The notes: generated from the sequence alone by a model not told the origin. 64,000 nt of DNA from Nocardia sp. NBC_01730 (GCF_035920445.1 NZ_CP109162.1:5394001-5458000), one strand, 5' to 3'; counted from the stretch's first letter, positions 43,161 to 53,966 are shown. Numbers and translations: made by a program.

Positions 43161-44018
43161 CTAACGATCGCGCAACCACTTCTCGATCTGGTCTACGGTG
43201 CTGCCGCACTGCCGGATCCAACCGTTGTGGCCCAGCTCTTCCGGCTGCCGCCACCGCGTCACCTCGGCGTTCGGCAGCTTCTCCAACAGATGATCGGCGG
43301 AGCTGGGTGGTGTGAGATCGTCGCCGGTCATCGTGATGGACAGGACGGGCAGCTTCAGCCGCGCGATCCGCTCCTCGTAGTCGATGTCCGCGCCCACCGG
43401 AACGAACCGGCCGGTGCGGGCCAGCCTCGCCCAGTCCGAGATCAGCACCTTGGACTGGCGGCCGAAACCCATCGAGATCCGGTCGCCGGGCCAGAAGCCC
43501 GCCAGGTTCGCGGTCAGCGAGACCGCCGCCGTCCCGAACAGCATGCCAGGCCCCGAAAGTCCCGGGTAGCCACGGTAATACGGAGTTCCCGATGCGATCA
43601 GGATCAGCCCGCCGAGCCTGCTACGGATGCGCGCGGCGTACATGACGGCGAGCTGTCCGCCCATACTGTGGCCGAGCAGATATGGCGTGCTGTCCGGGAA
43701 TTGGTCGCGGACCACCTCGAAGATCGCGGGGAAATCGACCGAGACCAGCTCGTGGTAGCCGAAGGTGCTGGCGGAGCTCGGCTTCGGCTTGCTGTCACCG
43801 TTGCCGCGCAGCTCGCCGATGGCCACATCGAACCCACGCTCGGCCAGACCCGACCCGAATGGTTCGTAGTACCCCGCCGGAACACCGAGCCCAGGCACGA
43901 TCACCAGGACCGGGCGCGGCGCGTCCGGCCTGACCGGATGGCGGTGCACGCCCTCGGCCGGGATCAGCCGAACCGGCACTGTGCTGCCGTCCGGCATCTG
44001 GATCGGAACTGTCTGCAT
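43161..44018 (-). CDS. Alpha/beta-hydrolase (serine aminopeptidase S33-like)
   Basis: Cytosolic hydrolase of 285 residues. It carries PVLVIVPGLGVPAGYYEPFG (oxyanion region), ERGFDVAIGELRGNGDS, nucleophile GHSMGGQ (Ser near 122), an acidic residue in MTGDDLTPP and a final His in EELGHNGWIRQC. The type is the S33 or YheT-like family that acts on lipids or small esters. ATG 44018 is used. It converges on the peptidase gene with 71 bases between them and is followed upstream by a TetR gene on the same strand, which may regulate it. Substrate unknown. Confidence 0.85.
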   Translation of the reverse strand: MQTVPIQMPDGSTVPVRLIPAEGVHRHPVRPDAPRPVLVIVPGLGVPAGYYEPFGSGLAERGFDVAIGELRGNGDSKPKPSSASTFGYHELVSVDFPAIFEVVRDQFPDSTPYLLGHSMGGQLAVMYAARIRSRLGGLILIASGTPYYRGYPGLSGPGMLFGTAAVSLTANLAGFWPGDRISMGFGRQSKVLISDWARLARTGRFVPVGADIDYEERIARLKLPVLSITMTGDDLTPPSSADHLLEKLPNAEVTRWRQPEELGHNGWIRQCGSTVDQIEKWLRDR

Positions 44019-44066
44019 GTGCGCACGCTACCGCGCCCACTGTGCCCGGTCGCGCACACTCGCGCG

Positions 44067-44699
44067 CTACGCGCCGACCGCTCCGATGATCACCCTGCTC
44101 AACACCCGGATCACGTCATCGAGCGGTGGACGCGGGTCCGCACCGCTCCACGAGTCCACCACGTAGTTGACCGCCCCGATGATCGCGAGCACCCGCATCT
44201 CGTAGTCGCCGGTCGGGATCTCGCCGTGCAGAGCCGCGTCCTCGGCTGCGCTCGCCAGCAGCGAGCCCCACACCCGGCGCAGCTCGAGGCGGTACTTCTC
44301 CACCTTCGGGCCTGCACCGACGACCTCGACCAGCGCGACGCGCGCCTTGCGCGGATCGGATCCGATGGATTCGACATACGAGCGAACGGAGGCGTCGATG
44401 ATGTCGAGCGCGCTCGCGTCGGACTTCGCGTCCAACGCCTTCGTCACGGCGTCGCGCGACTCCCGGTCGATCTGCTCGTAGAGCTCTAGGAGTAAGGACT
44501 CGCGGCCGGTGAACTCCTCGTAGAACTGCCGAGAGGAGAGCGCGGCGTCCTTGCAGATGGCACCGACCGAACTATTGGCGTAGCCGTCGCGCGCGAAGAC
44601 CGTCAGGCCTGACTCCAGAAAACGCGCACGCCTCTGACGTTGCCGGTCCTCTACGGGTTGCCCGGCATACATTCGACCCGTATTCGCATCCTGTGACAT
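44067..44699 (-). CDS. TetR-family regulator
   Basis: Regulator of about 210 residues. The helix-turn-helix reads ARFLESGLTVFARDGYANSS, then VGAICKDAALSSRQFYEEFT, a normal TetR pattern. The C-terminal domain contains ASVRSYVESIGSDPRKARVA and ALVEVVGAGPKVEKYR. ATG 44699 (MSQDANTGRM) is chosen because the upstream alternative ATG 44738 lies inside the loop of a strong hairpin. It is upstream of the hydrolase gene on the same strand, so that enzyme is the first target to consider; the hairpin upstream may be its operator. Confidence 0.85.
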   Translation of the reverse strand: MSQDANTGRMYAGQPVEDRQRQRRARFLESGLTVFARDGYANSSVGAICKDAALSSRQFYEEFTGRESLLLELYEQIDRESRDAVTKALDAKSDASALDIIDASVRSYVESIGSDPRKARVALVEVVGAGPKVEKYRLELRRVWGSLLASAAEDAALHGEIPTGDYEMRVLAIIGAVNYVVDSWSGADPRPPLDDVIRVLSRVIIGAVGA

Positions 44700-44715
44700 T
44701 GGGCCAGACAATACA

Positions 44716-44752
44716 GAAGCGCCCGATCCTATCGTCATGGATCGGGCTCTTC
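44716..44752. promoter_or_regulatory. 14-bp stem with 9-base loop at the TetR gene start
   Basis: GAAGCGCCCGATCC (44716-44729) pairs with GGATCGGGCTCTTC (44739-44752) with one mismatch. The loop contains the alternative ATG 44738. It could be a TetR operator, an RNA hairpin or a weak terminator; no T-tract follows. The remaining gap to 45006 is AT-rich and holds no gene. Confidence 0.6.
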
Positions 44753-45006
44753 GTTACAACGTTCGGCCGAATTCGAGTTAGCCGAAAGTTGGCCAATCGG
44801 TTACCCACTCGCCGAATCAGTCGCATGGTTCTGCCCATGCAGTAGCGCGCGAACAACCGCGCTCGACGGAAATAGACCTTCGACTGCTCCAATCCGACCG
44901 TGTGACTGGCTGTTTGCCAAAACTGGCGATATTCAGACCCTATACGACTGCGACTGATTTTAGAGGGAGAATATAGAATTTTTTGGCACACAGTCCTGTT
45001 CGTCGG

Positions 45007-45804
45007 TTACGGTCGGTTCGCCAGGTCGGCAAGCAGGGCGGGCAGCGCGGCAACCGAGTCGATGACGTGGTCGGGTGTGCGGGCCGAAGCGTCGAGTACC
45101 TCGGCCCGGAACTTTCCGGTGCGCACCAGTACGCCGGTCAACCCGACCGACTGTGCCGCAAGCACATCCGAATACAGGTCGTCACCGATCATCAACACCT
45201 CGGACGGGTCGAGCCGCATCAGTTCCGCACAGGTGCGGAAGCCGGGGGCAGCTGGCTTGCCGACCACTTCGATGCGCGCGTTGCCCGCCGCCTCCAGGCC
45301 GGGCAAGTAGACGCCCGCGTCGATGCACAGCCCCTCGGTTGTCACCCAGGTGAGCCCGCTGTGCATGGCCACGACGGGAATGCCGTCCAGCATCAGCTCA
45401 GCCACTCGGCTCAGCGCACGGTGCGTGAATTCCGCTCCCGCGCCGCCGATTACCACTACGTCCGGGTGGTCGTCGTCGAGCGTCAGACCGGCGAGGTCGG
45501 CCCCGATGTCGCCGTGGTTCAGCACCCAGACGGCCGCGCCGGGGTAGCGGCGGCGCACGAACTCGGCGGTGAGCCGCGCCGCGGTGACGATCTCGGCGGG
45601 GTCTACCCCGATTCCGACGGCGGACAGGCGTTCCGCGATCTCGGCGCAGGTCCGCGACGTGGTGTTGGTGAGAAACGCCCGGCGCAAACCGCTTTCGTGG
45701 ACCCGACCGACCGCGGCGGCGGCGCCGTCGATCTCCTGCCAGGAGGTCACCAGCACGCCATCGATGTCGTAGAGCACGCCTCGGACCAGACCGCGGTCAG
45801 ACAT
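45007..45804 (-). CDS. HAD-IIA family phosphatase (LHPP-like)
   Basis: Haloacid-dehalogenase-superfamily hydrolase of 265 residues. Motif I is VRGVLYDIDGVL (Asp nucleophile), motif II is RRAFLTNTTSRT, the conserved Lys and Pro are in VEVVGKPAAPGF-like text near 185, and motif IV is LMIGDDLYSDVLAAQ. A C2-type cap lies between motifs II and III. The arrangement and the VRGVLYDIDGV start match the LHPP/TIGR01458 subgroup, relatives of phospholysine-phosphohistidine phosphatase. ATG 45804 is the likely start; upstream codons are not coherent. Physiological substrate unknown. Confidence 0.88.
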   Translation of the reverse strand: MSDRGLVRGVLYDIDGVLVTSWQEIDGAAAAVGRVHESGLRRAFLTNTTSRTCAEIAERLSAVGIGVDPAEIVTAARLTAEFVRRRYPGAAVWVLNHGDIGADLAGLTLDDDHPDVVVIGGAGAEFTHRALSRVAELMLDGIPVVAMHSGLTWVTTEGLCIDAGVYLPGLEAAGNARIEVVGKPAAPGFRTCAELMRLDPSEVLMIGDDLYSDVLAAQSVGLTGVLVRTGKFRAEVLDASARTPDHVIDSVAALPALLADLANRP

Positions 45805-45972
45805 GGTTTCAGCGTACGACCGACTGCGCTCGAGCACCCCGCGACGACGCCCGCATGTTCCGCGGTACCCGGATGCCGCGGGTCCGGTCACGGCGGTTGC
45901 ACTCGTCGGCAGACAGCGCCCTACCGGCCCACACCGAGACCTGTCGCGGCGCTTCGGCCAACTGCTCTTTCC

Positions 45973-46128
45973 CTGACGCACATCAGCATCGTGCAGGCAT
46001 TCGCGGGCGGCGCGACGATCGCCGTACTCGCCGACTCGCTGATGCCCGAGGCCTACTGCTAAGGCGGCTGGTGGGTCGGGATGGCCACGGCGGCAGGCGT
46101 TCTCGTTGCCTTCGTGCTCGGAGGCTGA
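45973..46128 (+). pseudogene. ZIP-family metal transporter remnant with in-frame stop
   Basis: On the plus strand the frame reads LTHISIVQAFAGGATIAVLA, then DSLMPEAYC, a TAA stop at 46060-46062, and on in the same frame GGWWVGMATAAGVLVAFVLG until TGA 46126-46128. This is the C-terminal pair of helices of a ZIP-like transporter, where DSLMPEA-x-x-x-GG is the recognised pattern. No other part of the gene is visible. The flanking 45805-45972 and 46129-46328 hold no gene that I can support. Confidence 0.7.
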
Positions 46129-46328
46129 GCGGTCAGCGTGTGCCGGTGACAACCGCGTCCAGGAGACCGGAAAACGCTGATCCAGGTCGTCTTGACGCAG
46201 CTCGACCAGATGGTTGCGGCCCGAGACGAAATGCGTCGTCGCCCCGCGGCGCGCAGCACCTTCCAGTTGCCCCGGGCCTTCACTCGGCCCGGCACGGGCT
46301 GCGGGCAGACTTCGTCCGGCTGCGCCCG

Positions 46329-46781
46329 CTATGCGAGTGGGTCGGGGCGGATGGAGTCGAGTTTGTCAGCGCAGCGGGTGAGTAGGTCTTGCAGGGTTGC
46401 CTGTTCGGCTGTGGTGAACTCCGTGGCCAGGGCACGTTCGACGCGGATGGCGCGGGCGTCCGCGTCTCGCATGGCGGCCGCCCCCTTCTCGGTCAGAGCG
46501 GTCTCCAGGATGTTCTTGTGCCATGCGTGCGGGGTGCGTTCGATGAGGCCGCGGTCCTGCAGATTGCCCAGGACTGTGTTCATGGTGGGTGGGGTCACCC
46601 CGCAGAGCCGTGCGAGGGCGGCAGCCGAGATGCCGGGGTTCTCGCTGAGGAACAGCAGGGCGGCGTACTGCGAGACAGTGACGCCCGCCGGTTTCAACGC
46701 GGCGTTCTTGGCCGTGTTCAGGGATTGCTCGGCGCGCTTGAGGTACGAGCCGATGCGTTCGGCGGCGGGCATGGACGTCAT
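46329..46781 (-). CDS. MarR-family regulator
   Basis: Winged helix regulator of 150 residues. Pattern: KPAGVTVSQYAALLFLSENP, then ISAAALARLCGVTPPTMNTV (recognition helix), LGNLQDRGLIERTPH and the wing, with C-terminal dimerisation helix TTAEQATLQDLLTRCADKL. ATG 46781 (MTSMPAAE) or ATG 46772 are both possible. It is divergent from a secreted lipoprotein gene, with a perfect palindrome between them that is a good MarR site. A single cysteine in ARLCGVT sits in the DNA-binding domain. The ligand is unknown. Confidence 0.9.
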   Translation of the reverse strand: MTSMPAAERIGSYLKRAEQSLNTAKNAALKPAGVTVSQYAALLFLSENPGISAAALARLCGVTPPTMNTVLGNLQDRGLIERTPHAWHKNILETALTEKGAAAMRDADARAIRVERALATEFTTAEQATLQDLLTRCADKLDSIRPDPLA

Positions 46782-46826
46782 ATCCGCATGGTATCTGCAC
46801 GTCCTATCATTAGATTCTTGACGATA

Positions 46827-46840
46827 ATTAGAGTTCTAAT
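46827..46840. promoter_or_regulatory. MarR operator candidate
   Basis: ATTAGAGTTCTAAT is a perfect 6+2+6 palindrome, 46 bases upstream of the MarR start and 65 upstream of the divergent lipoprotein gene. A second ATTAGATTC half lies at 46809-46817. Confidence 0.65.
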
Positions 46841-46904
46841 CTATCTTCGAACACACATTTCAATGTGACCACATTCGACTGCATGATCTCGAAGAGGTAG
46901 ACCG

Positions 46905-47900
46905 ATGTCTCTCGCACTGCCACACCACCTCATGTCGACCCTGGCCGCAGCGCTCGCCTGCACAGCGCTCGCCGCCTGCGGCTCGACCGACGCACCCGCC
47001 ACCCACGTCCACACCGCCTACGAACTTCCCGGCGACCGCGCCTACCCGGAAGGCATCGCAGTGGATTCACGCACGGGAGACACCTATGTGGGCTCCTACA
47101 CCACCGGCGCCGTCTATCGAGCCACGCGGGATGCTCGCCAGGCCGAGGTCTTCCTGCCGGAAGGCGCTAACGGCCACAGAACCGCCAACGGCTTGAAGGT
47201 CGACCGACAGGGCAGACTGTGGGTGACCGACTCGACCGCCGGAGTCGCGGTGTACGACATCGCGACCCGTGCGCTGCTCGCCGACTTCTCCGTGCCCGGC
47301 ACGGACCCGCGCTTCGTGAACGACCTCGCCATCACACCGGACGGCACGGCGTACCTGACCGACAGCGCACGGGCGGTCGTCTATCGCGTCACTCCCGACC
47401 AGCTGACCGCCGCCACACCGGGCGGACACGGCGAGCTGACACCACAATTCGACCTGCGCACCGTCCTCGAGCCGAGCGAGCCGGGCGGCTTCACACTGAA
47501 CGGCATCGTCGCCGACCCGGCCGGCCGGTACCTGCTGACGGTCGATATGGCAGGCGGCGATCTGTACCGCATCGCCCTGACCCCGGCGGCGAATCCGATC
47601 ACCGAAGTGACCGCGCACGGCGGAGATTTCGCCGAGGGCGACGGACTGGAACTACGGGACGACACGCTGTGGGTCGCCCAGAACACGATCGACACCATCG
47701 CCCGATGGACCATCTCCGACGATGGCGCCACCGCCACTCAGGATCGCCGACTCACCGACGAATCCCTCGACGTCCCCACCACATTGGCCAGGAACGGCGA
47801 CCGAACGCTCATCGTCTCCTCCCAGTTCGACAAGGGCGGTCCGATGGGTCCTGGCATCCCGACGACTCCCTTCGCGGTCGTCACCATCGACGGAATCTGA
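46905..47900 (+). CDS. Secreted SMP-30/gluconolactonase-like lipoprotein
   Basis: Exported beta-propeller of 331 residues. The signal peptide ends in the lipobox ALAAC (Cys near 25), so the protein is lipid-anchored. The body shows NHL/SMP-30-type blades: YPEGIAVDSRTGDTYVGSYT, NGLKVDRQGRLWVTDSTAGV, FVNDLAITPDGTAYLTDSAR and LNGIVADPAGRYLLTVDMAG. ATG 46905 has GAGGTAGA about five bases upstream. It is divergent from and probably repressed by the MarR protein. Calcium-dependent lactonase activity is possible, but such propellers also act as binding proteins. Confidence 0.85.
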   Translation: MSLALPHHLMSTLAAALACTALAACGSTDAPATHVHTAYELPGDRAYPEGIAVDSRTGDTYVGSYTTGAVYRATRDARQAEVFLPEGANGHRTANGLKVDRQGRLWVTDSTAGVAVYDIATRALLADFSVPGTDPRFVNDLAITPDGTAYLTDSARAVVYRVTPDQLTAATPGGHGELTPQFDLRTVLEPSEPGGFTLNGIVADPAGRYLLTVDMAGGDLYRIALTPAANPITEVTAHGGDFAEGDGLELRDDTLWVAQNTIDTIARWTISDDGATATQDRRLTDESLDVPTTLARNGDRTLIVSSQFDKGGPMGPGIPTTPFAVVTIDGI

Positions 47901-47922
47901 CCGAACCGGCATCTCCGAAATG

Positions 47923-47960
47923 CCGGAAGCCGGCCCACCCGAAGGTGGACCGGCTTCCGG
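47923..47960. terminator. Bidirectional terminator between lipoprotein and groEL genes
   Basis: CCGGAAGCCGG and CCACC pair with GGTGG and CCGGCTTCCGG around a CGAA loop; there is one internal mismatch. The stem lies between the convergent stops at 47900 and 47989 and can serve both genes. Confidence 0.8.
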
Positions 47961-47988
47961 TTCGAAAGGTGTTGCCGGGTGGCGGGAC

Positions 47989-49781
<1,793 letters not shown>

Positions 49782-49789
49782 AGCCCTTT

Positions 49790-49816
49790 TTAGCACTCAG
49801 GGGTGGCGAGTGCAAG
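49790..49816. promoter_or_regulatory. CIRCE-type heat-shock operator, upstream copy
   Basis: TTAGCACTC-N9-GAGTGCAAG: the left arm is identical to the CIRCE consensus, and the right arm differs at two of nine positions. It begins 9 bases after the other copy, giving a tandem pair as expected for HrcA-repressed chaperonin promoters. Confidence 0.85.
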
Positions 49817-49840
49817 GTCACCCGCCGCCGCGGCAGCGGT

Positions 49841-50134
49841 CTAAGGACGGTCGTCGACACGGAGTACCAAGGCGACGAACGCGTCGGTGCGCCGTTCCTC
49901 CGGGGTGCGGGGCTCGCCGCCCTCCACGGTGACGAGTTCGGCGTCGTGCAGCAGCAGCTCCGCCTCCACCCGCATGATGGCGCGAATAAATGGCGGCGCC
50001 ACGTCCGGAGGAAGGTCCCCGTTCACGATGTAACTGCCGTCCGGCTGGGACTCGGTGGACACATAAGACAGCGCATGCAGGAGATCAGCGCGCCGCTCCC
50101 CCGCTATCAGGTCGGAATCGGTGTCATCCGCCAT
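49841..50134 (-). CDS. Small hypothetical protein upstream of groEL
   Basis: Acidic protein of 97 residues: MADDTDSDLIAGERRADLLH, then GSYIVNGDLPPDVAPPFIRA and a C-terminal EERRTDAFVALVLRVDDRP. No membrane segment or known motif. It lies on the same strand as groEL, 226 bases upstream, the position held by Rv0441c in M. tuberculosis. The ATG follows TAAGCTATAG closely with no ribosome site, so a leaderless start is likely. Function unknown. Confidence 0.72.
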   Translation of the reverse strand: MADDTDSDLIAGERRADLLHALSYVSTESQPDGSYIVNGDLPPDVAPPFIRAIMRVEAELLLHDAELVTVEGGEPRTPEERRTDAFVALVLRVDDRP

Positions 50135-50340
50135 TGCTATAGCTTAACCACCAGTGGTCCCCCTGCCCGGTTCGAACCATCCGACCCTCTCGCACCCGAG
50201 CCGGGCACTTCGACAAAGACACAGGTCATAGTGCCGTCGAGGCGAGAGAGGCGCACACGGTACCGCACCGGCGTATGCGACCCGGCGTAGATTCCGGATG
50301 GACCACGATCAGATTCGCGTCGATCCCGAAGGGGGATGTG

Positions 50341-52398
50341 GTGGCCGAGGTGCCCTTCGATTCGCTGTACCGACACGGGTTCACGCGGGTGGCGGTGGCC
50401 GTGCCCCGGGTCCGGGTGGCGGATCCGAGCTACAACGCCGAGCAGACGCTGGAGCTGGCGGTGCGGGCGGCGGCGGCCGGCGTGGTGCTGACGGTGTTTC
50501 CTGAACTGGGCTTGTCCTCGTATACCGCCGATGACCTATTCCATCAGGACGCGCTGAACGCGGCCGTCGAGGCGGCGCTCGCGCGGGTCGTCGCGGCGAG
50601 TGCGGAGATCGACACGGTGCTCGTGGTCGGAGCGCCGGTGCGGGCGCAGGGCCGGTTGTTCAACTGCGCGATCGCGATCTGCCGCGGCGTCGTGCTCGGG
50701 GTGGCCCCGAAGAGCTACCTGCCGAACTATCGGGAGTTCTACGAGAAGCGGCAGTTCGCGGCGGCGCGGGAGACGTTGGAGGACCACATCACGATCGCCG
50801 GACAGCGGGCGCCGTTCGGGTCCGATCTGCTGTTCCGCGCGAGCAATCTGGACGGGTTCGTGTTCCACCTGGAGATCTGCGAGGACGGTTGGGTTCCGCT
50901 GCCGCCCAGTGGGTTCGCCGCGCTGGCGGGCGCGACGGTGCTGGTCAACCTGTCCGCGAGCAATATCGTGATCGGAAAGGCGGACTACCGGCGGGCGCTG
51001 TGCACGTCGCATTCGGCGCGCTATCTCGCGGCGTACCTGTACTCGGCGGCCGGACACGGCGAGTCGACCACAGACCTCGCCTGGGACGGACAGGCGCTGG
51101 TCTGCGAGAACGGCGACCTGCTCGCCGAGGGCGAGCGGTTCTCCGATCACCCGCAACTGGTCACCGCCGACCTCGATCTCCAACGCCTCACAGCGGATCG
51201 GCTGCGCACCACCAGCTTCGCCGACAACGTGCACGACCATCGGGAACAGCTGGTCGCGCTGCGACGCGTCGAGGTGGAGTTGCCGGTCCCAGACGGACCG
51301 GTCGCGCTGGAACGCGACATCGAGCGCTTCCCCTACGTCCCCGCCGATCCGGCCTTGCGCAACGAGCGCTGCGCCGAGGTGCACCACATCCAGGTGGAGG
51401 GCTTGAGCACGCGTTTGCGCGCCACCGGATTACAGCGCGTGGTGATCGGGGTGTCGGGCGGGTTGGATTCCACCCAGGCGCTGATCGTGGCAGCCAAGAC
51501 GATGGACCGGCTCGGCCTGCCGCGGGCGAACGTGCTCGCCTACACCATGCCTGGATTCGCGACAAGCACCAGGACCAAAACCGATGCGCACCGGCTCATG
51601 GACGCGCTCGGCGTGACGGCGCGGGAGATCGATATTCGCCCTTCGGCCACCGTGATGCTCCGCGACCTGGGCCACCCGGCGGCCGACGGCGCCGCGCAGT
51701 ACGACATCACCTACGAGAACGTGCAGGCCGGCGAGCGGACTTCGCACCTGTTCCGGCTGGCCAACCAGCACGGTGCGCTGGTGGTCGGCACCGGCGACCT
51801 GAGCGAACTGGCGCTGGGCTGGTGCACGTTCGGCGTCGGTGACCACATGGCGCACTACAGCGTGAACGCCTCGGTGCCGAAGACACTGATCAAATACCTG
51901 ATCGCCTGGACGGTGGACACCGCGCAGTTAGGACCGGAAGCAGGCGAGGTGCTCTCATCGATTCTGCGGACGGAGATCTCGCCCGAGCTGATTCCGCACA
52001 CCGATTCCTCGGCACCGAGCCAGAGTTCGGAGGCCACCGTCGGCCCGTACGAGTTGCAGGACTTCCACCTGTACTACCTGCTGCGCTTCGGCTACCTGCC
52101 GAGCCGCATCGCCTACCTGGCCAGGCACGCCTGGTCCGACCCGCACCGCGGACGCTGGCCCGACCTGGTGCCCGCCGACCAGCGCAACGCCTACGACCTG
52201 GCCGCGATCAAGCAATGGCTGGCCGAGTTCCTGCGCCGCTTCGTGCAGACCAGCCAGTTCAAGCGCTCGACGCTGCCGAACGCGCCGAAGGTCGGCTCCG
52301 GCGGATCACTCTCGCCGCGTGGCGACTGGCGCGCTCCGAGCGACGCGTCGGCGGCGGCCTGGCTGGACGAGCTGGCCCGCAATGTTCCGGAGTCCTGA
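50341..52398 (+). CDS. nadE: Glutamine-dependent NAD synthetase
   Basis: Two-domain enzyme of about 685 residues that makes NAD from nicotinate adenine dinucleotide, ATP and glutamine-derived ammonia. The N-terminal nitrilase-type glutaminase has the triad Glu in [13 protein letters not shown], Lys in [20 protein letters not shown] and Cys in LEICEDGW (about 180). The synthetase domain has the PP-loop [11 protein letters not shown] (about 371) and later [23 protein letters not shown] 50341 is chosen, with GGGGG five bases upstream; GTG 50338 is equivalent. Length agrees with mycobacterial NadE (~680). It is essential in most actinobacteria. Confidence 0.95.
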   Translation: MAEVPFDSLYRHGFTRVAVAVPRVRVADPSYNAEQTLELAVRAAAAGVVLTVFPELGLSSYTADDLFHQDALNAAVEAALARVVAASAEIDTVLVVGAPVRAQGRLFNCAIAICRGVVLGVAPKSYLPNYREFYEKRQFAAARETLEDHITIAGQRAPFGSDLLFRASNLDGFVFHLEICEDGWVPLPPSGFAALAGATVLVNLSASNIVIGKADYRRALCTSHSARYLAAYLYSAAGHGESTTDLAWDGQALVCENGDLLAEGERFSDHPQLVTADLDLQRLTADRLRTTSFADNVHDHREQLVALRRVEVELPVPDGPVALERDIERFPYVPADPALRNERCAEVHHIQVEGLSTRLRATGLQRVVIGVSGGLDSTQALIVAAKTMDRLGLPRANVLAYTMPGFATSTRTKTDAHRLMDALGVTAREIDIRPSATVMLRDLGHPAADGAAQYDITYENVQAGERTSHLFRLANQHGALVVGTGDLSELALGWCTFGVGDHMAHYSVNASVPKTLIKYLIAWTVDTAQLGPEAGEVLSSILRTEISPELIPHTDSSAPSQSSEATVGPYELQDFHLYYLLRFGYLPSRIAYLARHAWSDPHRGRWPDLVPADQRNAYDLAAIKQWLAEFLRRFVQTSQFKRSTLPNAPKVGSGGSLSPRGDWRAPSDASAAAWLDELARNVPES

Positions 52399-52458
52399 CC
52401 CGGCAACGCATTCCGATGCCCCGGATGCGGGCAGGCGGTGCATGCCTATGGTGGCGGG

Positions 52459-53133
52459 GTGAGTGAACAACCCGGCTGGGATGCCATCGACGGCGCGTTG
52501 CGGCCGCTGTACGGCGATATCGAGCCTTTCCACTGGGCGCCCGACCACCCGTGGTCCCTCGGCGGACCCGACCCGCTCGACGGGATCAGCGCATACTCCC
52601 GCACCGAGCCGGTGCCGCACTGGCACTACGTCTGCTACGGAATGACCGAACTGTACGAGAAAGAGTGGGACGACCCCGAGGAGTCCGGCTGGGGCTTCGA
52701 GTTCACCTTTCGCCTGGTCCGGAAGGCCGACGAGACCGAGCCGCCGGTGTGGCCGACGAACTTCCTGCAGAACCTGGCCCGCTACGTGTTCCAGTCCGGC
52801 AAGTGGTTCGAGCCGGGACACACGATCAAGGCGAACGGGCCGATCGCGACCGGCCGCGCGGAGTGCACGATCCACGCCGTCTGCTTCGCGGTCGACCCGG
52901 AACTCGGCGGCATCGATACCCCGCACGGCCGCGTCCGATTCCTCCAGATCGTCGGCCTGACCATGCCGGAATACCATGCGGCACAGGGCGGACACGCCCT
53001 CGAACTACTCACCCGGCTCGACCCCCACCTCCCCCTGTACGTCACCGACATCCACCGAGACCCGCTGGTCTCCGAGCCGAAACCGCAGGCCCGCTGGCCG
53101 CGGTGGGGCGGAGGTCTGCGCGGTCGGGTTTAG
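52459..53133 (+). CDS. Suppressor-of-fused (SUFU) domain protein
   Basis: Cytosolic protein of 224 residues with a SUFU-like domain: AIDGALRPLYGDIEPFHWAP, GISAYSRTEPVPHWHYVCYG, GWGFEFTFRLVRKADETEPP and VRFLQIVGLTMPEYHAAQ. In bacteria this domain is common, often as an immunity protein in polymorphic toxin systems or as a stand-alone protein of unknown role. No toxin gene is nearby, so an immunity role is not supported here. GTG 52459 gives MSEQPGWDAI; upstream in-frame codons are not conserved-looking. It starts 60 bases after nadE and may be in the same transcript. Confidence 0.85.
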   Translation: MSEQPGWDAIDGALRPLYGDIEPFHWAPDHPWSLGGPDPLDGISAYSRTEPVPHWHYVCYGMTELYEKEWDDPEESGWGFEFTFRLVRKADETEPPVWPTNFLQNLARYVFQSGKWFEPGHTIKANGPIATGRAECTIHAVCFAVDPELGGIDTPHGRVRFLQIVGLTMPEYHAAQGGHALELLTRLDPHLPLYVTDIHRDPLVSEPKPQARWPRWGGGLRGRV

Positions 53134-53186
53134 CGCGCGGCGATCAGGCGGCCGCCGCCCCGACCTTCCCTGCGTCCATCGCGGAA

Positions 53187-53912
53187 TCAGGATTTCCCAG
53201 GCACGATCGACGCGATCAATTCGACCAGGTGCGCTTCGGTCTTCGCCTTCTCGATGCCGAGATCGGTCAGCAGACCGGAGCCGTTCTCCTGTTCGAGCAG
53301 GGCGAGCAGGATGTGCTCGGTGCCGATGTAGTTGTGCACCAGACGAAGCGCCTCGCGGAAGGTGAGCTCGAGCACCTTCTTGGCCTCCGGGCCGAACGGA
53401 ATCAGGGCAGGGACCGTGCCTTCGCTCGCCGGCAGGGACGCGGCGGCGGCGGCGGCGACCGCGTCCAGCTCGACGCCGTTGGCGATGATCTCGTGCACCG
53501 CGAGACTGTCCGGTTCGGTGAGCAGTCCGAGCACCAGGTGCCCGACGGCGATCTGCGGGTTGCCCGCGGCGCGCGCGGCCTCCTGCGCGGCCATCACGAC
53601 CGCGCGTGCCCGGGGGGTGAACCGGGCGAAGCCCGCGTTCGGGTCCATCGCCGAGGCGTCGGCCGGGTCGGGCGCCTTGGGCACGAATCGCTTCTGCGCG
53701 GCCTGCTTGCTGACCCCCATGCTGACGCCGATATCGGTCCACGAGGCCCCGGAGCGACGAGCTTGGTCCACGAAGTGGCCGATCAGGTGATCGGCCACTT
53801 CGCCGAGGTGATTCGCCGCGACCACCGCGTCGGAAAGCTGCTCGAGCGCGTTGTCGGGACGGGCTTTCTTGATGCCTTCGATCAGATCGTCGAGGCGGAA
53901 CTGAGATGTCAT
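53187..53912 (-). CDS. HTH and Clp-N domain protein
   Basis: A 241-residue protein with two parts. Residues 25-80 are helical and include an HTH-like segment, GASWTDIGVSMGVSKQAAQK, with RF following. Residues 95-235 contain two Clp N-terminal repeats: FTPRARAVVMAAQEAARAAG, GHLVLGLLTEPDSLA and LRLVHNYIGTEHILLALLEQ. No ATPase domain is present, so it is not a Clp chaperone; it may be a transcription factor using a Clp-N module to sense substrates or adaptors. The start at 53912 is leaderless by promoter position. Twin palindromes cover that promoter. Confidence 0.85.
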   Translation of the reverse strand: MTSQFRLDDLIEGIKKARPDNALEQLSDAVVAANHLGEVADHLIGHFVDQARRSGASWTDIGVSMGVSKQAAQKRFVPKAPDPADASAMDPNAGFARFTPRARAVVMAAQEAARAAGNPQIAVGHLVLGLLTEPDSLAVHEIIANGVELDAVAAAAAASLPASEGTVPALIPFGPEAKKVLELTFREALRLVHNYIGTEHILLALLEQENGSGLLTDLGIEKAKTEAHLVELIASIVPGKS

Positions 53913-53913
53913 A

Positions 53914-53932
53914 CGTCAACCATAAGTTGACG
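53914..53932. promoter_or_regulatory. Palindrome 1 over the HTH/Clp-N promoter
   Basis: CGTCAAC-CATAA-GTTGACG, perfect 7-bp arms. It begins two bases upstream of the start codon and contains the -10 TATGGT read on the minus strand. Confidence 0.8.
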
Positions 53933-53941
53933 ACCTCGTCT

Positions 53942-53960
53942 CGTCAACCTTGAGTTGACG
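53942..53960. promoter_or_regulatory. Palindrome 2 over the HTH/Clp-N promoter
   Basis: CGTCAAC-CTTGA-GTTGACG, identical arms to palindrome 1, 28 bases away. Its left arm, read on the minus strand, provides the -35 TTGACG, which is 17 bases from TATGGT. Confidence 0.8.
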
Positions 53961-53966
53961 ACCGAC

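Noticed and set aside
46129..46328. Possible sensor-like fragment (TQLDQMVAARDEMRRRP)
   Set aside because: Only about 15 residues are suggestive and the frame decays at once; too little to call.
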